Positions 1 to 8,018 are shown, numbered from the stretch's first letter. The stretch is DNA of 64,000 bases from Tepidanaerobacter acetatoxydans_A (GCA_022840405.1 JALHJR010000001.1:117126-181125); one strand, 5' to 3'. The notes: a model not told the origin generated them from the sequence alone. Numbers and translations are program-made.

Positions 1-972
1 AACGATATAAACGTGCTTGCCGAGAAACTCGATAAGATTGTGAATATAGGTTTTACTGCCGTGGAGATACCTGTTCAAGGTATGGATATTATTGTGAATG
101 GCAGTATAGATTATAAACGGCTGTCACTATATAAAAAACTGTTAAAGGATTATCCTATTAAAATCTTGATTCATGCCCCACTTGAGCTTAATCTGTTTTG
201 CCGCGAAAATTTTGACACCGAAAAAAGGCTTCTTTTTTCATCTTTAGAGGTTTGTGCAGAGCTTGGCGCAGAAATAATGACTTATCATCCGGCTAGATTT
301 ATATCTGAGGATGAATTTTTTTATCCCGGAAATTGGAAGGTATATAAGGATAATGAGAAAAAAGAGCTTATTGAACAAGAAAGAATTATTATGCAAGAGG
401 CCGGGATAATAGCTGCAAAACATAACATAATTATCGGAATGGAAAACTTGAGACCTTATTTAGATTGCCCACATTACAGTTACTCTGAGATACCCACTGT
501 ATTAGCCGAACAGGTAAAAGCTGTTGATCAGCCAAGTATAGGCATTACTTTGGATTTGGGACATCTGCTCCTGGCATCTAAAGTATACGGCCTTGATATA
601 CAAGAGCAAATAATGTCTGTAGCTCCCTTAGTAGTCCACATACACGCCCATGATAATTTTGGCAAACCTTCATATTCTGCGGAAAAGAACCAGTATGCGC
701 TGGTGCCGCGCGGCGTGGGGGATATGCACATGCCTATAGGCGAAGGAACCGTGCCTTTAAAGGACATATTGACCGTTCTTTATCCCTATTATGATGGATA
801 TATAATAAACGAACTGCGAGACAGGTATGAATCCAAATGGGAAACGGTGTACACCAGGTGGGATGAGATCCTAAAAGGCATGCTGCCCATGACTGTAAAA
901 TCAGAAAGGTGTGCCTCATATGGGCTGAATGATACCGATGATAGTGAATTTTTTGAATGGAGGAGAACATGA
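1..972 (+). CDS. TIM-barrel sugar isomerase/epimerase-like protein (5' partial)
   Basis: The reading frame is open to the first base of the window, so the start lies outside it; a GTG at 13 is in frame but has no ribosome site. The protein has the xylose isomerase-like (AP endonuclease 2) fold pattern. Probable metal-binding motifs are seen in order: a strand ending IHAPLEL, YHPARF, the Glu of GMENLRP, the Asp and His of LDLGH, HIHAHDN, and INELRDR near the C-terminus. Members isomerise or epimerise sugars or cut abasic DNA; the substrate cannot be read from sequence. The GEGTVPLKDIL segment is typical of the sugar epimerase branch, which I favour. Its stop overlaps the start of the downstream acetyltransferase by four bases (ATGA), so the two are translationally coupled. 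Confidence 0.75.
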   Translation, partial: NDINVLAEKLDKIVNIGFTAVEIPVQGMDIIVNGSIDYKRLSLYKKLLKDYPIKILIHAPLELNLFCRENFDTEKRLLFSSLEVCAELGAEIMTYHPARFISEDEFFYPGNWKVYKDNEKKELIEQERIIMQEAGIIAAKHNIIIGMENLRPYLDCPHYSYSEIPTVLAEQVKAVDQPSIGITLDLGHLLLASKVYGLDIQEQIMSVAPLVVHIHAHDNFGKPSYSAEKNQYALVPRGVGDMHMPIGEGTVPLKDILTVLYPYYDGYIINELRDRYESKWETVYTRWDEILKGMLPMTVKSERCASYGLNDTDDSEFFEWRRT

Positions 973-1406
973 ATATTAGAGAAATTGCAGATGATAATGA
1001 ACTCATAGAGATATTGGAACTGTTGAAGGAACTTGATAGCAAAGCTAATATATCCCTTGAAACAGCAAAAAATGTATGGAAGACAATGAAAACATACCCA
1101 TACTATAAGATATTTGCAGTATTCGATAAAAGAAGCAGCATCATTGCCACTTTTACATTACTTATATGTGAAAACCTAGGCCACGGAGGCAAATCTTACG
1201 CTGTAGTTGAGAACGTGGTGGTGCAACCGGAGTATCGCAGCATTGGCATAGGCAAGGCTATGATGGATAAGGCAATGCAGCTCTCTAAGGAGAAAAATTG
1301 CTATAAATTGATGCTTTCCAGTGACATAAAGCGAGAGGGTGCTCATGGATTTTATGAAAATCTAGAGTTTGCCAGGCATGGTATAAGCTATCGCGTAGAA
1401 CTGTGA
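969..1406 (+). CDS. GNAT family N-acetyltransferase
   Basis: A 145-residue protein with the GNAT fold. The acetyl-CoA pyrophosphate loop is visible as EYRSIGIGKAM at about residues 87-97, preceded by the beta-4 strand VVENVVVQP. The C-terminal HGFYENLEFARHG matches the usual GNAT end. An ATG at 957 is also in frame, but the GGAGGA at 959-964 sits at the right distance from the ATG at 969, which overlaps the previous stop. The acceptor is unknown; the coupling to the TIM-barrel gene suggests a small-molecule or sugar substrate rather than a ribosomal protein. Confidence 0.8.
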   Translation: MNIREIADDNELIEILELLKELDSKANISLETAKNVWKTMKTYPYYKIFAVFDKRSSIIATFTLLICENLGHGGKSYAVVENVVVQPEYRSIGIGKAMMDKAMQLSKEKNCYKLMLSSDIKREGAHGFYENLEFARHGISYRVEL

Positions 1407-1580
1407 AACTTGTAAATTGCTTGAAAATCACGCAGGATGAAAAAGAAACAGTGTTTGCAATGCTATTTTAAAAGCATATCACAAATTGAAGATTATAGTA
1501 TTAAATGCCGTTCTAAATAATGCAAACCCGTATGACCCGTATAATGTATTATATAATCTTTGCAACTGCTGTCATTTGCT

Positions 1581-1609
1581 TTGCCCAAAAACTGGTTATC
1601 TGATATAAT
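1581..1609 (+). promoter_or_regulatory. sigma-A promoter for the Clp-fold protease gene
   Basis: TTGCCC (1581-1586), a 17-base spacer and a perfect TATAAT (1604-1609). Transcription would start near 1616, which argues against translation from the ATG at 1622 and for the ATG at 1646. The rest of 1407-1645 shows no gene. Confidence 0.6.
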
Positions 1610-1645
1610 GTAGGAAAGAATATGCAAGAAAGGGGCTGTGTAAGA

Positions 1646-2467
1646 ATGTTTTTTGATGTACTAATGTTATTTTTTATAATTTCAGCATTGCAGCCTGCAG
1701 TTACTCAAGGAATGCTAAAAATGTCGCGCCAAAGATTGATATCCAAAATAGAAGAAAAAAACAAATCCAGAGTAATTACCCTCATACATCGGCAAGAGAC
1801 CATGAGTATACTGGGTTTTCCGGTAATGCGCTATATTGATATCAATGATTCGGAGAAAATTATACGCGCAATACAGATGACTGACCCTAATATGCCCATA
1901 GATATGATCTTGCATACCCCGGGTGGAGTAGCATTGGCAGCACTTCAAATAGCCAGAGCTCTAAAACTGCACAAAGGGAAAGTTAGAGTTTTTATCCCCC
2001 ACTATGCCATGTCCGGCGGCACTCTAATCGCACTGGCTGCCGACGAGATAGTGATGGGAGATAATGCCATGCTGGGGCCGGTAGACCCGCAGTTAGGCCA
2101 GTATCCTGCTCCATCGATTGTTAATGTCCTAAAACAAAAGCCGATGGCAAGTATCAGTGATGAAACGCTGATTTTGGCGGATATTTCTCAAAAGGCTATA
2201 AGTCAGCTAAAAAACGGTATACTGGATTTGCTTCCGGACAGATATTCTTTTGATGAGAAGAAAAACATAGCAGAGATATTGACACAGGGCATTTGGACAC
2301 ATGATTTCCCAATAAATGTAGATGTGGCTCGCGGCCTTGGCCTTAATGCAAGCACAGACGTTTTGCCCGAGATATACCAGCTCATGAATCTGTTTCCACA
2401 GCCCGTACAAGCTACACCATCAGTAGAACACGGTGTCATAGATCGCAGAACACATAGGCGATTTTAG
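1646..2467 (+). CDS. Membrane-anchored SDH-family Clp-fold serine protease
   Basis: A 273-residue protein of the SDH/SppA-related Clp-fold family (serine dehydrogenase proteinase type). The N-terminus is one hydrophobic segment (MFFDVLMLFFIISALQP), so it is probably membrane-anchored. Family motifs follow: LIHRQETMS, ILHTPGG near residues 88-94, the probable nucleophile Ser in AMSGGT near 121, and LGPVDPQLG near 141-149. An in-frame ATG lies at 1622, but the predicted transcription start is about 1616. AAAGGGG at 1629-1635 serves 1646, and related proteins begin with the hydrophobic stretch. The role is inferred as membrane protein quality control or signal peptide degradation; substrates are unknown. 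It has its own promoter. Confidence 0.8.
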   Translation: MFFDVLMLFFIISALQPAVTQGMLKMSRQRLISKIEEKNKSRVITLIHRQETMSILGFPVMRYIDINDSEKIIRAIQMTDPNMPIDMILHTPGGVALAALQIARALKLHKGKVRVFIPHYAMSGGTLIALAADEIVMGDNAMLGPVDPQLGQYPAPSIVNVLKQKPMASISDETLILADISQKAISQLKNGILDLLPDRYSFDEKKNIAEILTQGIWTHDFPINVDVARGLGLNASTDVLPEIYQLMNLFPQPVQATPSVEHGVIDRRTHRRF

Positions 2468-2494
2468 CAAAAATTAAAAACGGGGGTTGTATCT

Positions 2495-2902
2495 ATGAAT
2501 ATAGCACTTATTGCACATGATGCAAAAAAAGAGAAGATGGTAGAGTTTGCTATTGCTTATGAAGACATATTAAAACCTCACAAGCTTTACGCAACAGGCA
2601 CCACAGGCAAAAGAATAATGGAGGCAACAGACTTGAAGGTAGAACGTGTCCAATCCGGACCCTTGGGCGGGGATCAGCAGATTGGCGGGATGGTAGCTGA
2701 CGAAGGTATAGATATGGTAATATTTATGAGGGACCCGTTGACTTCTCAGCCTCATGAACCTGATATAAATGCACTCCTTCGAGTATGCGATGTGCATAAT
2801 GTGCCGTTGGCAACCAACATCGCAACAGCGGAGATACTTATAAAAGGATTGATGCGGGGAGATTTGGACTGGAGAAAAATTATAAATCCGACTTTACAGT
2901 AA
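2495..2902 (+). CDS. mgsA: Methylglyoxal synthase
   Basis: Converts dihydroxyacetone phosphate to methylglyoxal plus phosphate, a cytoplasmic bypass of lower glycolysis. The 135-residue length is normal for MgsA. Signature elements: ALIAHDAKK at the N-terminus, the phosphate-binding TGTTGK loop at about residues 39-44, and SGPLGGDQQIG at about 54-64 containing the catalytic Asp. MRDPLTSQPHEPD follows at about 78-90 with conserved phosphate and active-site residues. It lies 27 bases downstream of the protease gene with a GGGGG ribosome site and is followed by a strong palindrome. Confidence 0.95.
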   Translation: MNIALIAHDAKKEKMVEFAIAYEDILKPHKLYATGTTGKRIMEATDLKVERVQSGPLGGDQQIGGMVADEGIDMVIFMRDPLTSQPHEPDINALLRVCDVHNVPLATNIATAEILIKGLMRGDLDWRKIINPTLQ

Positions 2903-2910
2903 CAAACATC

Positions 2911-2980
2911 GAACACAGAGGGACGGTTCTTTTGTGTTATTCTTGCAAGAATAACACAAAAGAACCGTCCCTCTGTGTTC
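2911..2980. repeat. Perfect 70-nt palindrome, GGGACGGTTC repeat family, copy A
   Basis: Two 35-base arms are exact reverse complements, with no loop bases. The core GGGACGGTTC/GAACCGTCCC is shared with copies near 8019-8213, 43835, 58207 and 59742, but here the inner part differs (TTTTGTGTTATTCTTG instead of a TTCATGAA centre). It fills the gap between convergent mgsA and clpB and ends seven bases before the clpB stop, so it could act as a bidirectional terminator. Similar motifs in other Firmicutes are, from memory, often near REP-associated tyrosine transposases; none is in this window. Confidence 0.85.
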
Positions 2981-2986
2981 AAAACC

Positions 2987-5578
2987 TCAATCAACTTTTA
3001 AGATTTCATCGATGTTGATCACTTCTCCGGGCCTTACTCCTTCAATAATTTTCCGGCTTAGAGGTGTTTCTATTTCTTGCTGTATCAATCTCTTCAACGG
3101 CCGGGCTCCAAACAGCGGATCATAGCCCTTTTCAGCTAAATACCTTACGGATTTTTCCGACCATGTCAAATCTATTCCTGCAGCGTTCTTTACCCTTTGA
3201 GCAAAATTATTCAAAAGCAGCTCGGCAATTTTTGCCACATGCTCAGGCTCTAAGGGATGGAATACTATTATCTCATCAACACGGTTTAAAAACTCCGGTT
3301 TAAAGTAGTGTTTTAATAAATTCAAAACCTTCTCTTTAATTTGCGAAAAGTTTTTATCTCTCGAAGATTGGTATTCAAGGATTTCCTGACTTCCAATATT
3401 CGATGTCATAATCAATACGGTGTTTTTAAAGTTTATGGTGCGGCCCTTGCCGTCGGTAAGCCGACCGTCATCTAATATCTGTAGGAGTACATTAAACACG
3501 TCATTATGAGCCTTTTCAATTTCATCAAAGAGTATTACGGAATAAGGGTGTGTGCGCACAGCTTCAGTGAGCTGCCCGCCTTCTTCATAGCCCACATATC
3601 CCGGAGGCGCTCCTATAAGCCTTGAAACCGCATGTTTCTCCATGTATTCGGACATATCTATCCGGATAATATTTCTCTCATCGTCAAACAATGCCTCAGC
3701 CAAAGCCTTAGCCAGTTCAGTCTTGCCAACACCGGTGGGACCGAGGAATATAAAGCTTCCTATAGGTCTTGACGGGTCTTTGATACCGGCTCTTGCACGC
3801 AGTATGGCATCTGCAACGGCCTTAACCGCTTCATCCTGACCGACCACCCGGCGGTGCAGTATATCTTCCAGGTTAAGCAGCTTTTCTTTTTCGCCTTCAA
3901 GGAGCTTATCAACGGGAACACCTGTCCACTGACTGACCACCCTTGCAATTTCTTCCTCGTCGACCTCTTCCTTTAAAAGTCCGCCTTCTTTCTGTCTTTG
4001 CCGGATAGCCTCCTCTTCAGCTTTTAACTGTCTTTCGAGTTCATTCAGCCTTCCGAACTTAAGCTCTGCAACTTTGTTAAGGTCATATTCTCGTTCCGCC
4101 TTTTCAATTTCAAGCTTTACTTTTTCGATTTCGGATTTTATTTTATGAATCCTGCTTATTTCTTCTTTTTCTTGCTGCCACAAGACATTTAGCCTATCAA
4201 ATTCATCTTGAAGTTTACTCATTTCCTCCTGTATCTTTTCAAGCCTCTTAAGTGATGCTTCGTCCTTTTCCTTCTTCAACGCAGTTTCCTCAATCTGAAG
4301 CTGAATTATTTTACGTTTTATTTCATCAAGCTCAACTGGCATACTGTCAATTTCAGTGCGAAGGCGAGCCGCAGCTTCGTCCATTAAGTCGATAGCCTTG
4401 TCCGGCAGGAAACGATCGGTGATATATCTATCTGAAAGTGTTGCAGCTGCTACTATGGCATTGTCCTTTATCCGGACACCGTGGAACACCTCATATCTTT
4501 CTTTAAGGCCTCTTAAGATGGAAATAGTATCTTCCACCGATGGGGGATTGACCATTACCGGTTGGAAGCGGCGTTCAAGAGCAGCATCTTTTTCGATGTA
4601 TTTGCGGTACTCATCAATAGTGGTAGCACCGATAACCCTAAGCTCTCCACGTGCCAACAAGGGTTTTAAGATATTTCCAGCATCCAAAGCCCCCTCAGCA
4701 GCACCTGCACCGACTACGGTATGAAGCTCATCGATAAAGAGTATGATTTGACCGTCGGACTCCTGCACTTCCTTTAGAACTGCCTTAAGCCTTTCTTCAA
4801 ATTCTCCTCTAAATTTTGCACCTGCTATAAGGGAACCCATATCTAAAGCTATTATCTGTTTATTCTTTAAACCTTCCGGAACATCCCCTGCCACGATGCG
4901 TCGGGCAAGACCTTCTACTATGGCAGTTTTTCCCACACCGGCTTCACCTATGAGAACAGGGTTGTTTTTTGTTCGCCTTGACAGAATCTCGATGACCCGC
5001 CTTATCTCATCATCTCTACCGATAACCGGGTCAAGCTTGCCGTCGCGAGCCAAGCGGGTAAGGTCTCGGCCGTATCTTTCAAGAGCATTATAAGTAGCTT
5101 CGGGATTTTCACTGGTAACCTGCTGACTGCCGCGAACTTGTTTTAGACCTGCCAGTATGGCTACCCTATCCAGGCCTGCCTTTTTCAAGGCATCCCTTAC
5201 ATCTGTGTCGCCCTCTTCCAACAATGCCAGAAGTAGGTGTTCGACACTTACAAATTCATCCTTCATGTTCTGAGCTTCGCGCTCTGCCCTGATAAAAACC
5301 CTGGCAAGATTTGCATTCATGGCCAATGGTCCATCATAACCGTGAACCGAAGGTATACGTTTTAACAGGTCTTCGGCCAATGATTTAATTTGATTGATAT
5401 TGACTCCCGCTCTTTCTATAATCAGCGGTACAATACCGTCCTTCTGAAATAAAAGAGCGTAAAATAAATGCTTTGAAGTCATTTCTTGATGATGATGCTC
5501 CAATGCAAGATTTTGAGCATTCAAAATGGCTTCTTGAGATTTTTGAGTATATTTATTAAGATCCAAGGCTGTCACCAT
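2987..5578 (-). CDS. clpB: ATP-dependent chaperone ClpB
   Basis: An 863-residue Hsp100 disaggregase, full length for ClpB. Order of parts: N domain with two Clp repeats (about 1-145), AAA+ module 1 with Walker A GEAGVGKT near 208 and Walker B ILFIDELH, a long charged coiled-coil middle domain (about 400-530) that separates ClpB from ClpC, AAA+ module 2 with GPTGVGKT near 605 and VILFDEIEKAH, and the D2 small domain with GARPLKRLIQQ. It resolubilises aggregates with DnaK. It is single-cistron. ATG at 5578 follows AGGAAGAAAGG; a GTG two codons in is a lesser alternative. A CtsR-type operator covers its promoter. Confidence 0.97.
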   Translation of the reverse strand: MVTALDLNKYTQKSQEAILNAQNLALEHHHQEMTSKHLFYALLFQKDGIVPLIIERAGVNINQIKSLAEDLLKRIPSVHGYDGPLAMNANLARVFIRAEREAQNMKDEFVSVEHLLLALLEEGDTDVRDALKKAGLDRVAILAGLKQVRGSQQVTSENPEATYNALERYGRDLTRLARDGKLDPVIGRDDEIRRVIEILSRRTKNNPVLIGEAGVGKTAIVEGLARRIVAGDVPEGLKNKQIIALDMGSLIAGAKFRGEFEERLKAVLKEVQESDGQIILFIDELHTVVGAGAAEGALDAGNILKPLLARGELRVIGATTIDEYRKYIEKDAALERRFQPVMVNPPSVEDTISILRGLKERYEVFHGVRIKDNAIVAAATLSDRYITDRFLPDKAIDLMDEAAARLRTEIDSMPVELDEIKRKIIQLQIEETALKKEKDEASLKRLEKIQEEMSKLQDEFDRLNVLWQQEKEEISRIHKIKSEIEKVKLEIEKAEREYDLNKVAELKFGRLNELERQLKAEEEAIRQRQKEGGLLKEEVDEEEIARVVSQWTGVPVDKLLEGEKEKLLNLEDILHRRVVGQDEAVKAVADAILRARAGIKDPSRPIGSFIFLGPTGVGKTELAKALAEALFDDERNIIRIDMSEYMEKHAVSRLIGAPPGYVGYEEGGQLTEAVRTHPYSVILFDEIEKAHNDVFNVLLQILDDGRLTDGKGRTINFKNTVLIMTSNIGSQEILEYQSSRDKNFSQIKEKVLNLLKHYFKPEFLNRVDEIIVFHPLEPEHVAKIAELLLNNFAQRVKNAAGIDLTWSEKSVRYLAEKGYDPLFGARPLKRLIQQEIETPLSRKIIEGVRPGEVINIDEILKVD

Positions 5579-5604
5579 CCTTTCTTCCTATTTTTTCTTA
5601 TTTT

Positions 5605-5634
5605 ATAATACTACAAAGGTCAAAGAAAGTCAAT
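5605..5634 (-). promoter_or_regulatory. clpB sigma-A promoter overlapped by a CtsR-type operator
   Basis: On the minus strand: TTGACT (5633-5628), a 17-base spacer, TATTAT (5610-5605). On the plus strand 5618-5634 reads GGTCAAA-GAA-AGTCAAT. This matches the CtsR heptad repeat RGTCAAA-NAN-RGTCAAA with one mismatch in the last base. The operator covers the -35 and part of the spacer, as expected for repression. No HrcA-type CIRCE element is seen. Confidence 0.75.
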
Positions 5635-5684
5635 ATTTTTCAAACCCATTTTCAGACTATTAGACCTACAGCTTTAACAAAACC

Positions 5685-5721
5685 TGAAAATAAAAATCAG
5701 GCCCTATTTTAAGGCCTGATT
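5685..5721 (-). terminator. Rho-independent terminator of the ComK-like gene
   Basis: On the minus strand the 9-bp stem AATCAGGCC/GGCCTGATT with a 9-base loop is followed by TTTTTATTTTC. The upstream arm lies inside the last codons of the ComK-like gene (stop at 5704-5706), so coding sequence and terminator overlap. Confidence 0.8.
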
Positions 5722-6399
5722 CCTCTGCAGATCAATTATTTCCATCAGCAGTTTTAAAAGATACTCCCTAAGCAATACCTCGCTATGCTCAAGAGAGTTT
5801 TCCCAAGGGAAGAGCTGGGCTTTTTGACCCTTTGTAGAAGCTTTTTTAAAAGGGAGCACTCGTGCACTGTATTTACTGTCGGATTCCTGCAGATTTTCCC
5901 AAGACCTGCCTACAGTTTCCTCGTATCCGTGAAAATGCTGATTCAGGAAAATGTTTTCCGCAAGCTGCGCATTTTTCATATATTCCCTCATAGTGGATTG
6001 GCTCACAAGCACAAGAAGGCTTTTATCACATCGAAAAGTGATACTGCACTTTCCGCCTTTACCATCGGCAACTTGTTTAATTTCCCGAAAGTTCACATAC
6101 CCAAAAGTACCGTCATTTTCACCCAAGGGACTCTTTCTGACCTTGACCGGTATAAGCAGCAGATTGACTGCCATAGGGATGGGCACGCCCTGTTTCTTAT
6201 TGATAAAACTGCCGTAGTGTTCTCGAACCGCAGTAAGGTCTATACCATAAAACCTAGCAAGGTTTTTTAAAACCGTTTTACAGGTTCTTCGGACCAATAA
6301 CTGTTCGCCGCCACCGGTAAAAATCATAGTCACATTGCCTTCCTTATATACCGGGAACAAAGCAGCAAGGCCATTTTTTAAAATCTCTTCCATATCCAT
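5704..6399 (-). CDS. ComK-like competence regulator
   Basis: A 231-residue protein that I recognise as ComK-like by overall pattern, not by a single diagnostic motif. An N-terminal half with LARFYGIDL and GVPIPMAVNLLLIPV is followed by GTFGYVNFREI and CSITFRC, then a segment with a hydrophobic/aromatic pattern (LLVLVSQSTMREYM). This resembles the order in Bacillus ComK, but this protein is longer by about 40 residues, mainly at the C-terminus. ComK activates DNA-uptake genes; that role here is inference. It is transcribed alone, from a near-consensus promoter carrying a LexA-type box, and ends in its own terminator. It could instead be a ComK-fold protein of other function. Confidence 0.55.
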   Translation of the reverse strand: MDMEEILKNGLAALFPVYKEGNVTMIFTGGGEQLLVRRTCKTVLKNLARFYGIDLTAVREHYGSFINKKQGVPIPMAVNLLLIPVKVRKSPLGENDGTFGYVNFREIKQVADGKGGKCSITFRCDKSLLVLVSQSTMREYMKNAQLAENIFLNQHFHGYEETVGRSWENLQESDSKYSARVLPFKKASTKGQKAQLFPWENSLEHSEVLLREYLLKLLMEIIDLQRNQALK

Positions 6400-6455
6400 A
6401 AACTATACCCCCAACATAGTAATCAAAATATTTTGCAAGAGGCGAAAGCAATTCC

Positions 6456-6485
6456 ATTATAAACCAAACATATGTTCGATGTCAA
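6456..6485 (-). promoter_or_regulatory. Strong sigma-A promoter with LexA (SOS)-type box in the spacer
   Basis: Minus strand: perfect TTGACA (6485-6480), an 18-base spacer and perfect TATAAT (6461-6456), driving the ComK-like gene. Inside the spacer, 6478-6465 reads CGAACATATGTTTG. This matches the Gram-positive LexA/DinR consensus CGAACRNRYGTTYC except for the last base. Its placement between -35 and -10 would block RNA polymerase. Confidence 0.7.
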
Positions 6486-6506
6486 GGTAAAAAAATATAG
6501 GCGGCA

Positions 6507-7016
6507 TCATACCTTAAATTTAAACCTATCTCCCGGGCATCTGGTGGAAGCATTCTTTACCTGCTTATGCCCGATTACGTTTTCCCCCGGAATCTGATAT
6601 ATCTCCATCAGGTAAAAGACGAGCTTTTTCAAAGCCTCAGTTTGCCATGCAGTAGGTGCAATATGCCCTTTCTTGCCGGAAGGATTGTCCTTGGAGTCAA
6701 AGTTGCCGGTGAGGGCTACCCCGATGGATTGAAAATTCATGCTCTGAGCTGTGCAGTGAGCTCCCCTTGCAAAATCCGGCCTGCCTTTTTCCACAGAACC
6801 ATCGGCTCGGATTAGATAGTGATATCCGATACTTACTATAACTCCGTCCGAAACACGTTTAAATCCTCTCCTTGCATATTCTTCTACCAAAGGCTTAGGT
6901 GAGGCAATCTTTATGCCAAAACCCCTTTCGGCATGGTACTTATCTATAGTGAGCGCCGGCACATCGAAACCTGCCGTATGGTGTATTACTATGAATCTCG
7001 GGTAAAGTCTTTCCAT
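6507..7016 (-). CDS. N-acetylmuramoyl-L-alanine amidase (Amidase_2/PGRP type)
   Basis: A 169-residue single-domain zinc amidase that cuts the MurNAc-L-Ala bond of peptidoglycan. The first zinc His is in VIHHTAG at residues 10-16, a catalytic Tyr in IGYHYLI near 63-69, the second zinc His in VIGHKQV near 147-153, and the zinc Cys in STRCPGD near 156-162. No signal peptide is visible, as in prophage-like or sporulation-linked amidases. It is the last gene of a minus-strand set after DUF1659, DUF2922 and YvrJ genes, 38 bases after the YvrJ stop. A GAGAGGAG ribosome site precedes its ATG. Confidence 0.88.
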   Translation of the reverse strand: MERLYPRFIVIHHTAGFDVPALTIDKYHAERGFGIKIASPKPLVEEYARRGFKRVSDGVIVSIGYHYLIRADGSVEKGRPDFARGAHCTAQSMNFQSIGVALTGNFDSKDNPSGKKGHIAPTAWQTEALKKLVFYLMEIYQIPGENVIGHKQVKNASTRCPGDRFKFKV

Positions 7017-7054
7017 ATGACCACTCCTCTCTAAAATTAATGATATTTTTCCAA

Positions 7055-7201
7055 CTAATTCTTTATGCCTTCGATAACCTTGGCCAGCTCATAGATGCTA
7101 CAGGTGAGGCTTTCAATCTTAGTTTCAACTCTTACCAAAAGGTAAATGGAAACGGCAATAGGGAATCCCACATTAGCTACATGAGCAACCAACTCATCCA
7201 T
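7055..7201 (-). CDS. YvrJ family small membrane protein
   Basis: A 48-residue protein starting MDELVAHVANVGFPIAVSI. It has one hydrophobic segment at about residues 8-24 followed by a charged tail (VETKIESL...YELAKVIEGIKN), the pattern of the YvrJ family. A strong AAAGGAGG ribosome site lies eight bases upstream of the ATG. It sits between the DUF2922 gene and the amidase. Function is unknown; size and topology resemble holin-like or membrane-tether peptides, which is only a suggestion. Confidence 0.8.
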   Translation of the reverse strand: MDELVAHVANVGFPIAVSIYLLVRVETKIESLTCSIYELAKVIEGIKN

Positions 7202-7265
7202 AAAAATCCTCCTTTCCATAGTAGTTTAGCCGGACACATCAAGTGCCCGGCAGGGATTTTTCTAA

Positions 7266-7490
7266 CTAACCGATAAGCTGTACAACTTCTTTCTGTATAA
7301 GGCGGGCTTCTACCGCTTCGATCAGGTCACCGCCTGTCGTTTCAAATACATTTTTTGTTACAATGTTATCCATCAAGGCTTGGACTTCATCGGCAGTAAG
7401 GTCATCCTTAGGGTCCTGCAGCGAAATCCTGGCATTTTTGCCCGCCCTATTCCTAAAAACAAGCTCCAGATTCGTATCCACATTTTTCAC
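7266..7490 (-). CDS. DUF2922 protein
   Basis: A 74-residue cytoplasmic-type protein. The pattern LELVFRN.AGK, SLQDPKDDLTADEVQALMD and FETTGGDLIEAVEARLI fits DUF2922, whose function is not known. It lies 37 bases after the DUF1659 gene and 64 bases before the YvrJ gene, a triple that recurs in Firmicutes. The ribosome site is GGGGAGG just upstream of the ATG. Confidence 0.82.
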   Translation of the reverse strand: MKNVDTNLELVFRNRAGKNARISLQDPKDDLTADEVQALMDNIVTKNVFETTGGDLIEAVEARLIQKEVVQLIG

Positions 7491-7527
7491 CTCCCCTCAA
7501 GATTTTATAGATTGGATTTACCATTTT

Positions 7528-7755
7528 CTAGACTATTTCGCTAAGCTCGCTTTCCACTGTCCGGCGAAATGCGTATACCGGATGAATCTGAATGTCTGCC
7601 AACTGAGCTGCTATGCTCATCAGATCCTCATCAGTGGCACTAGTCTTTACATTGTTGAAAGACCTGGTTCTATAAATGGATTTATTATTTTCATCCTTAC
7701 CGGTTTCCACAACGATGCGAAGACTGGAATTTAAAGGTGTTGAAACTATCGCCAT
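7528..7755 (-). CDS. DUF1659 protein
   Basis: A 75-residue protein matching DUF1659: an N-terminal LNSSLRIVVETG strand, RTRSFNNVKTSATDEDL, and a C-terminal Val/Glu-rich helix. Function is unknown. It is the first gene of the minus-strand set that continues with DUF2922, YvrJ and the amidase. AGGAGGTG precedes the ATG by about seven bases. Confidence 0.82.
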   Translation of the reverse strand: MAIVSTPLNSSLRIVVETGKDENNKSIYRTRSFNNVKTSATDEDLMSIAAQLADIQIHPVYAFRRTVESELSEIV

Positions 7756-7845
7756 ATCTTTTCACCTCCTTTCATTTTTTTCCCACACCACTTAAAATCT
7801 CAGGCCACCTCCTTTAAAAGACTGCTGCGGTGTGTTTGTGATTTC

Positions 7846-7873
7846 ATTATAGGGGAATACGAGAAAAAACAAA
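7846..7873 (-). promoter_or_regulatory. Possible sigma-A promoter for the DUF1659-amidase set
   Basis: Minus strand: perfect TATAAT (7851-7846) with a weak TTTGTT -35 (7873-7868), spacer 16. It lies 91 bases upstream of the DUF1659 start and is the best promoter candidate in the gap. Confidence 0.4.
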
Positions 7874-8018
7874 AAAGCCCAGCAGCCTTAAGTAGATAAG
7901 CCACCTAGCTTTACCAGACTATTTTTTAAGCAAGTTAGCTTGACAAATATGAGCAGCAGCAGCAACTCGTGCCATCCTAATGAACCCAAACAGCCTACTT
8001 GCACCAAAACCATGAATA

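Noticed and set aside
13..972. GTG at 13 as the true start of the first gene
   Set aside because: The frame is open to base 1 and no ribosome site is visible, so the gene most likely begins upstream of the window.
2911..2980. RNA gene or tRNA from the strong fold
   Set aside because: The structure is a single uninterrupted hairpin with no cloverleaf and belongs to a repeat family.
7861..7990. Cyclic di-GMP (GEMM) riboswitch on the minus strand
   Set aside because: A segment resembles the GGTAAAGC...GGT part, but the tetraloop-receptor helix and conserved GCAAACC are absent; it also lies upstream of the best promoter.
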